From NCBI RefSeq assembly GCF_000012825.1, contig NC_009614.1:2728001-2792000 (forward strand): 64,000 bases of DNA, in the 5' to 3' direction. The notes beneath the pieces are model-generated. The model saw only the letters and a program-made list of their open reading frames with translations, was not told the origin of the DNA and made no database searches. Positions 58,055 to 64,000 of this stretch are shown here, one piece after another; positions within the stretch are counted from its first letter, which is position 1, and the number at the start of each line of letters is the position of its first letter. The position numbers and the translations under genes were made by a program. Source of the stretch: Phocaeicola vulgatus ATCC 8482 (GTDB lineage: Bacteria > Bacteroidota > Bacteroidia > Bacteroidales > Bacteroidaceae).

Positions 58055-59470
58055 ATGACAACATTAAAAGATTTATTTGCTGGTTTGCTTCTTGTTATCT
58101 TCTTTCCCATTAGCTCATGGGCTGAAGGGGTGAAGCTTCAGCCGGTGGAGGTAGAGGCTCCTTTCCCTATGGACTCTGTATTTTTGTGTATATTCCCACA
58201 GAGGGATTTCTTGATAACCAAATATGGAGCTAAGGCAGGAGGAAAAAAACTGAATACAAAGGCAATAGCCAAGGCAATCACTGCCTGTCATTTGGTAGGT
58301 GGCGGTCGTGTAGTCATTCCCAAAGGAGAATGGCTGACTGGTCCTATCCACTTGAAAAGCAATATAAACCTCTACATGGAGGAAGGAGCGGTATTGCGTT
58401 TTACAGACACTCCTTCGGATTATCTTCCGGCGGTAATGACCTCATGGGAAGGCATGGAGTGTTATAACTACTCTCCGCTAATTTATGCATCTGATTGCGA
58501 AAACATCGCCATTACAGGAAAAGGAGTATTGGCTCCCAAGATGGATACATGGAGAATATGGTTTGCCCGTCCGCAAGCTCACATGGAGGCTTTGAGGAAG
58601 TTATATACAATGGCTTCCACTGATGTTCCTGTGGAAGAAAGGCAAATGGCTGTTGGTGAGAATAACCTCCGTCCTCATCTGATTCATCTGAACCGTTGCA
58701 GGAATGTGTTGCTTGACGGCTTTAAGATCAGGGAAAGTCCCTTTTGGACTATACACCTTTATATGTGCAAGGGTGGCATTGTCCGTGGTCTTGATGTCAA
58801 GGCGAACGGCCACAACAACGATGGCATAGATTTGGAAATGAGCCGTAATTTCCTGATAGAGAATTGCAAGTTTGACCAGGGAGATGATGCTGTAGTTATT
58901 AAATCGGGGCGAAACCGAGATGCGTGGAGATTGGGCACCCCTTGTGAGAATATCGTTGTACGTAATTGTCAGGTAATGGAAGGACATACTCTATTGGGCA
59001 TTGGCAGTGAACTGTCTGGAGGTGTGCGAAACGTTTATATGCATCATTGTGATGTACCCGCATCTGTGCATTGCTTATTCTTTATCAAAACCAACCGAAG
59101 GCGGGGTGGAATTGTGGAAAACATCTACTTGGAAGATGTTACGTGCAAGGATACTGAATATTTGGTTGGGTTGGACATGGATATTCTCTATCAATGGCGG
59201 GAGTTGGTTCCTACTTATGAGGAACGTCTTACCCGTATCGAGGGAATTCATGTGAAGGACATTCGGTGTGGTTCCGCGGATTTTGTCTATGAGTTGTGCG
59301 GTGACGAAAGGTTGCCACCCAAGGACATTACTATTCGAAACATTGTAGTGGATAATTCCAAGGGAGTCCCCAATCAGAGCCATCATATTACAGGACTTAC
59401 ATTGGATAGTATTTGTTATTCTCATATTCGGCCGGATATGGTGACAAAACCACGGAAAAGATGGCGCTGA
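58055..59470 (+). CDS. GH28 polygalacturonase-like enzyme
   Basis: Protein of 471 residues with signal peptide and parallel beta-helix repeats. The GH28 catalytic pattern is present: NGHNNDGIDLEMS (Asp), DQGDDAVVIKSGR (two Asp) and GHTLLGIGSELSGG (His). Acts on galacturonic-acid-containing chains, exo- or endo-mode not determined. Stop TGA. Last enzyme gene of the operon, convergent with HTCS 2. Confidence 0.9.
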   Translation: MTTLKDLFAGLLLVIFFPISSWAEGVKLQPVEVEAPFPMDSVFLCIFPQRDFLITKYGAKAGGKKLNTKAIAKAITACHLVGGGRVVIPKGEWLTGPIHLKSNINLYMEEGAVLRFTDTPSDYLPAVMTSWEGMECYNYSPLIYASDCENIAITGKGVLAPKMDTWRIWFARPQAHMEALRKLYTMASTDVPVEERQMAVGENNLRPHLIHLNRCRNVLLDGFKIRESPFWTIHLYMCKGGIVRGLDVKANGHNNDGIDLEMSRNFLIENCKFDQGDDAVVIKSGRNRDAWRLGTPCENIVVRNCQVMEGHTLLGIGSELSGGVRNVYMHHCDVPASVHCLFFIKTNRRRGGIVENIYLEDVTCKDTEYLVGLDMDILYQWRELVPTYEERLTRIEGIHVKDIRCGSADFVYELCGDERLPPKDITIRNIVVDNSKGVPNQSHHITGLTLDSICYSHIRPDMVTKPRKRWR

Positions 59471-59514
59471 AGGCTGTGCTATTGTGTTGTCAAGAATGAA
59501 TAATATTCACAAGG

Positions 59515-59620
59515 GCTAAGAAGTTAGAAGAAGTTGTCGCCCGCTCCGGGCGAGCTTAGAAGTTAAAGTCAATAGACAATATATTGGCAGCAATGTATCG
59601 GCTTAACTTCCTAACTTCTT
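59515..59620. terminator. Bidirectional terminator region
   Basis: AAGAAGTTAG (59518-59527) pairs with CTAACTTCTT (59611-59620), enclosing CGCCCG-ctc-CGGGCG (59538-59552). It lies between the convergent GH28 and HTCS 2 genes. Confidence 0.6.
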
Positions 59621-59644
59621 TCTGCCCCTCCTCCGGTATCAAGT

Positions 59645-62600
59645 TTACCCCTGTCTATATCGTTTCTGATATTCGGATGGAGGAATGCCATATTCTTTTT
59701 TGAAACAATCGCGGAAGTGTGCCATATTGTTAAAGCCGGTCATTGAGGCGGCTTCTGACACATTATGTTCTCCTGTAAGTAATAGATGTGCACTATTTCT
59801 TAGCTTAATCTTTCGAACAAATTCATTGGGACTAAGTTCTGTCAAAGCTTTTACTTTACGATAGAAGGCAGAATAACTCATGTTCATACAATCAATCATA
59901 AAAGCGGTGTCTATTTTCTCTACATCCAGATTATCTTCTATCAATGAAGTCAATTTAGAGAGAAAGGCTTCGTCCAATCTGTTCAATTGCGGATGAGGGG
60001 ATGAAGTAGATTGTCGCTTTTCGGTGTTCTTGACCACCGTAGACGGAACATTTTCCACAATTTGCCGGGCAAGGCGTTTCCGCATCTCCAACAAGTTCTT
60101 GATGCGACTCCTCAATAGTTTCGCACTGAAAGGTTTGGTCAAGTAAGAGTCGGCTCCACTGTCGTACCCCTCTTCTTTATCTTGTATGGAGTCCTTGGCT
60201 GTAAGGAGGATGACAGGGATGTGGCTGGTATTCATGTTCTCCTTGATGCCCTTGCACATGGCTATGCCATCCATTTCCGGCATCATGATGTCACTCACTA
60301 TAATATTTGGAGTGTATCTTAACGCCAAAATCAGACCCTCCTTTCCGTTATTGGCTTGCAATATTTTATATGTATCTTGTAATTCATTGGCTATATATTC
60401 CCGGATGTCAGCATTGTCTTCCACCACCAACAGAATAGGGAATGCACTTTCCGGTTCGGCATCTTCTGCCATTTCCTTTACAACAGTAACCACTTTTTCT
60501 TCCTTGTGCAATGCCTCGGGGTAATTGTAATCGGTTTGTATGCGGAAGCGGAAAGTCGTTCCTTTCTCCACGGCACTTTCCACCTCCAGTGAACCGTGGT
60601 GCAAATCAACGAGCGACTTCACCAATGCCAGCCCGATACCGGTACCCGAAGCCTGGTGCTTGCCCTTCGCTTGATAGTATCGGTCGTAAATGTGCGGCAA
60701 GGACTCTGCGTCAATTCCATAGCCAGTATCTGCCACTATCATTTCTACATAGCTTATGCCATTTGCCTTTATTCGGTGCATGGAGAGTGTGATATGTCCT
60801 GCCCGAGTGTATTTGATGGCATTGGACAACAGATTGTTAAGTATGATCGTGATGATATCCGCATCGAAATAGATATTTTCCTGTACAGGTTCCACTTTGA
60901 CATTGATTCTTACATGCTCATTTTGATTCAGCTCCTTATATCTCAATCCTATTTCTGTAATCAGATTGCTCAGGTTGCCTTTACCCACAGTCAGTTGTCT
61001 GTTTTGAGTTTCGGTCTTGCGGAATTCCATCAGTTGGTTGATAAGATTGAGCAGTTGCACGGCACTGCGGTATATGGTCTGTATTTTTGTACGGAAAGCG
61101 GCGGGTATGCCTTTGTTATCCTTTAAATCCTCCAACGGACCGATAATCAGCGTAAGCGGAGTACGTAATTCATGTGCGATATTTGTATAGAAGCGAAGCC
61201 GTTCATTGTGCAGTTCTTGTTCTTTCTGCCGATTTCTCTTTTCCATCTCCAGCGAGTTTTTCTCCACCTTTAAAGAACTCTTCAGCAGCAGTCTTTTTTT
61301 GTATGAACGGAAGATGAGATAAATAATGCACAATATTAATAAGGTATATAATGATTTGGCATACCATGTTGCCCAAATCGGCGGATTAATGACAATGTGT
61401 ATGGATGCAGTATTTTTTTCATCCCATTCACCATTTTTCAGCCGTGCTTTAACTCGGAAGATATATTTACCCGGATCTATGTTTCGGAAGGTTATTTGTT
61501 GTTCTCCTTCGGTATCATACCACGTTCTGTCCAGTCCCTCCATTTGGTAGGCATACTCAACTAGACCTTCTTGTGCGTAATCTGGTACGGTGAATAAAAA
61601 GCGGAATGTATTGCGGTAATAAGGCAGGCTGATTACCCCTTTGTCATTGGGAACTGTTGTTTCTGCTTTTCTGTTTATTACCTTACGGTCAAAACTTTCG
61701 CAAGCGATGAGTTGGATAGGGGAGACAATATCCGTATTATTGATAAGTTGTGGATTGAAAGAACAGACACCATGTAAAGAACCGAAGCAGATAGTTCCGT
61801 CCGGCAAGATAGTTGCCGAGCCTTCGATAAAGCCTCCTGCAGGTATCCCGTTGTGATAATCATAATTGTAGAATTTCTGGCGGTAAACATTAAAACAGGC
61901 AATCCCCGTATAGGTACTTACCCAAATATTACCCAGTTTGTCTTGCTGGATGGCTCGGATATGGTTGTCGGCAAGTCCATACGCCTCATCGTATAATATA
62001 GTCTGTTCCGGTTGGTCGGTATCTTTCACATAGACCAGTCCATTATATGTAGCTATCCACAGTCCGTCATCCCGGTCTCGGTAAATTTGATTGATGTTAT
62101 TGGTACGCAGGCGATTGCCGTCATACAGTCTTGTCAATTGTTTATGGTTTGCATCAACAACGTAGATTCCTACTCCCAATGTCCCTATCCATATTTTTCG
62201 TTGTTTATCTTGCATAAGAGCGAATGCAATCGGATTCCACCGTTTCCACTCCGGTACATTCCATCTTTGGATGCTATCATGGTGGCTGATATAGACTCCT
62301 TCCTCACTTCCTATCCACATTTGTCCTTGTTCATCTTCGTAAAAAGTGCGTACATCTATATTCTCCATACCCAAATCAATACGCTTGAAAGTATCATTCT
62401 TGGGATCATAGCGTAGTACTCCTTCGTCATCAATACCCATCCAAAGTCTACCTTGGCTGTCTTGTTTCATACTATAAATAACGGAATAAGCATGTGACAA
62501 GTGTGAAGAAACATTCCATTGCTTTTTTACTTTGTTGCCCTGCCAGCAGGTTAACGTATTTTCTCCTCCCAGCCATATTTCCCCTCCGCTATTCGCTTCT

Positions 62601-63712
62601 ATGCTATACACTCGGCTGGGTGTTTTCACTCCATCCTTTTCACTATAGAAGGGCAGGGTATGGAAAAGGGGGCGGTTGTTCTCTATGAAGTCAACGCCAG
62701 TACTATGGTTACCTATCCAGATATGGCCGAATTTATCCTGCATTATGACACGCGTGTTGGGGGATGAAAGTCCGCTATTGATGTGAGTGATGTTCTCAAG
62801 GTGTAATTGGTCTTCCTGTCTCTTTAGCTCAAAATTGTTTAAGTCGAGTGTGCTGATTCCTCCTAAATCCGAGGCTATCCACAATACATTGTTTGTTGTT
62901 TCCGTGATATGATGTACATTGTCTCCAACCAAAGATTGGAGATTGTCGTCTTCATGGCGAAAGGAGGTAAACTCTTCTGTCATCGGATTAAATAATGCAA
63001 GCCCACCATTTGTCCCTACCCATATATTTTTTTTATGGTCTATGTAAATGCTTCGTACATTGTTTCCTGGCAAACTTTGGGGATTTTGGGCATCATGATA
63101 GAATTTTTTCACCGTTTTATTTTTCAGGTTGATTATGCTCATCCCTTCAGTAATATGTCCTACATACAAATAACCGTTGTTGTCATCTCTGCAACAACGA
63201 TTGCAGTCTTTCAATCCTGATAGTGTAGAAGAATTATAGACATATATCTTGTGCGTATTTCGGTTGTAATAACTTATTCCGTTATCCACATGAGTAATCC
63301 ATAAACCTTCATCACCAGCAGGCATGATATCTGTGATAGCATCACTGGCAAGTCCTTCTTTGGTACTCAGGTGGCTGAATTGCGATGTATGGCAGTCGAA
63401 TATGCTTATGCCTTTTTGTCTGGAGCCTGCCCATACGCTATTGCTCTTCGCATCATAGTACACGGTTGTCAATTCATTGCTTGCCAATCCGGAGTTGTTT
63501 TCCCGGTATATGGTATTTCCGTTGCCAGTCCATCGGTTCAGTCCCTCTTCGGTGGCAATCCAAATAAACCCTTTTCCGTCCACGTCCATATCCCGTACAA
63601 AATCATTCGATAACCCATCGCGACTACTGATGTTCTTAAACAAGTAGTCAGACTGTGCGATGATGGGTATACATGAAATTGTAAGAAATAATAGTATTAG
63701 TACTTTTTTCAT
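59645..63712 (-). CDS. Hybrid two-component system regulator (HTCS) 2
   Basis: Protein of 1355 residues with the same order as HTCS 1: propeller repeats, Y_Y_Y domain, membrane segment, HisKA (IAHELRTPLTLIIGPLEDL), HATPase (NNLLSNAIKYT, DTGYGID), receiver (VVEDN, IVSDIMMP) and AraC helix-turn-helix. The cytoplasmic half is almost the same as HTCS 1; the periplasmic half is more diverged, which suggests the two sense related but different oligosaccharides. Stop TAA. Confidence 0.95.
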   Translation of the reverse strand: MKKVLILLFLTISCIPIIAQSDYLFKNISSRDGLSNDFVRDMDVDGKGFIWIATEEGLNRWTGNGNTIYRENNSGLASNELTTVYYDAKSNSVWAGSRQKGISIFDCHTSQFSHLSTKEGLASDAITDIMPAGDEGLWITHVDNGISYYNRNTHKIYVYNSSTLSGLKDCNRCCRDDNNGYLYVGHITEGMSIINLKNKTVKKFYHDAQNPQSLPGNNVRSIYIDHKKNIWVGTNGGLALFNPMTEEFTSFRHEDDNLQSLVGDNVHHITETTNNVLWIASDLGGISTLDLNNFELKRQEDQLHLENITHINSGLSSPNTRVIMQDKFGHIWIGNHSTGVDFIENNRPLFHTLPFYSEKDGVKTPSRVYSIEANSGGEIWLGGENTLTCWQGNKVKKQWNVSSHLSHAYSVIYSMKQDSQGRLWMGIDDEGVLRYDPKNDTFKRIDLGMENIDVRTFYEDEQGQMWIGSEEGVYISHHDSIQRWNVPEWKRWNPIAFALMQDKQRKIWIGTLGVGIYVVDANHKQLTRLYDGNRLRTNNINQIYRDRDDGLWIATYNGLVYVKDTDQPEQTILYDEAYGLADNHIRAIQQDKLGNIWVSTYTGIACFNVYRQKFYNYDYHNGIPAGGFIEGSATILPDGTICFGSLHGVCSFNPQLINNTDIVSPIQLIACESFDRKVINRKAETTVPNDKGVISLPYYRNTFRFLFTVPDYAQEGLVEYAYQMEGLDRTWYDTEGEQQITFRNIDPGKYIFRVKARLKNGEWDEKNTASIHIVINPPIWATWYAKSLYTLLILCIIYLIFRSYKKRLLLKSSLKVEKNSLEMEKRNRQKEQELHNERLRFYTNIAHELRTPLTLIIGPLEDLKDNKGIPAAFRTKIQTIYRSAVQLLNLINQLMEFRKTETQNRQLTVGKGNLSNLITEIGLRYKELNQNEHVRINVKVEPVQENIYFDADIITIILNNLLSNAIKYTRAGHITLSMHRIKANGISYVEMIVADTGYGIDAESLPHIYDRYYQAKGKHQASGTGIGLALVKSLVDLHHGSLEVESAVEKGTTFRFRIQTDYNYPEALHKEEKVVTVVKEMAEDAEPESAFPILLVVEDNADIREYIANELQDTYKILQANNGKEGLILALRYTPNIIVSDIMMPEMDGIAMCKGIKENMNTSHIPVILLTAKDSIQDKEEGYDSGADSYLTKPFSAKLLRSRIKNLLEMRKRLARQIVENVPSTVVKNTEKRQSTSSPHPQLNRLDEAFLSKLTSLIEDNLDVEKIDTAFMIDCMNMSYSAFYRKVKALTELSPNEFVRKIKLRNSAHLLLTGEHNVSEAASMTGFNNMAHFRDCFKKEYGIPPSEYQKRYRQG

Positions 63713-63865
63713 AATATATTCGATTAGGCTATTTTTTTATTATCTTTTCTTTTTATGTAGACAAATATTGCTTTGACAATGACAAAGATAATGTTTCATG
63801 GTGAAAGGAACAAAAAAATGGAAATGAAGAGTATTGTCTGCCATACTTGTGTCGAAGAAAAAAGA

Positions 63866-63950
63866 TTTCCATCGCTTTGTGAAAGATTTCCATCGTTACC
63901 GTTATTGTTTTTCCATCTGTCGTCATGCTTCTAAATATTTAGAAAGAATA
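63866..63950. promoter_or_regulatory. Candidate operator region upstream of HTCS 2
   Basis: Three TTTCCATC words at 63866, 63887 and 63910 (21 and 23 bases apart) and a TATTTAGAAAGAATA word at 63936-63950, the same set seen upstream of HTCS 1. May serve HTCS 2 or a gene beyond the window edge. Confidence 0.5.
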
Positions 63951-64000
63951 GTAGCGGCATAAGGAAGATTTACCTCTCATTCGTACCTCTCATTTTCTAT

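Overview
The window is Bacteroides-type (Bacteroidota) gut DNA. The signs are SusC/SusD-type outer membrane genes, hybrid two-component regulators, TAnnTTTG -7 promoter elements, and a CTnDOT-like conjugation gene set. It has two parts: an integrative conjugative element (about 1-37.9 kb, entering from beyond the left edge) and a polysaccharide utilization locus (38.8-63.7 kb).

The mobile element reads from left to right as follows. First come a methylase/SNF2-helicase giant (cut by the window edge), DUF1896 and DUF3945 genes, a C-terminally truncated tyrosine integrase, and an AT-rich FRG-HEPN cargo gene with the look of a defence gene. Next are mobC-mobB-mobA on the minus strand and a non-coding region with five inverted repeats (oriT-like) and AGCTA iterons. 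The plus-strand transfer operon then follows: traA(ParA), DUF3408, DUF4122, short peptides around a radical SAM gene, traE, traF, traG, DUF3876, traI, traJ, traK, traL, traM, traN, traO and DUF3872. It is followed by an M48 peptidase and a SLOG gene, then a minus-strand maintenance module (ParB and hypotheticals).

The main discovery is that the transfer machinery appears to be written with UGA as a sense codon for tryptophan. Twelve genes (helicase, mobA, mobB, mobC, traA, radical SAM, traF, traG, DUF3876, traI, traK, traM) hold 16 in-frame TGA codons. Every other part of those genes is intact. Several of the TGAs fall where the family has a conserved Trp, for example HLDIP-TGA-RPSDLEQ in the helicase. 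TGG is also used in the same genes. None of the 23 terminal stops I assign to the transfer and adjoining genes is TGA, whereas the ParB module, the intron-1 protein and three PUL genes do stop at TGA, so the host code is standard. I find no suppressor tRNA in the window. Around the radical SAM gene lie five short ORFs of the form Y-[YF]-D-[ST]-G-TGA. Four of them keep similar residues after the TGA. The last pair ends 10 bases before a strong rho-independent terminator just upstream of traE, which looks like an attenuator that could sense UGA readthrough. In addition, traE and traG are each split by a group II intron with its own reverse transcriptase, so transfer seems to depend on both splicing and readthrough.

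The PUL is framed by two closely related hybrid two-component systems pointing inward-left. They flank a six-hairpin-like glycosidase candidate, a fragment of a DUF4469-type gene, susC, susD, a CE12-CE4-like esterase/deacetylase fusion, a GH-A clan glycosidase, a GH2 enzyme and a GH28 polygalacturonase. The enzyme mix suggests an acetylated pectic (rhamnogalacturonan-like) glycan. A 22-bp-period repeat before susC and shared TTTCCATC / ATTTAGAAAGAATA motifs are candidate operators.
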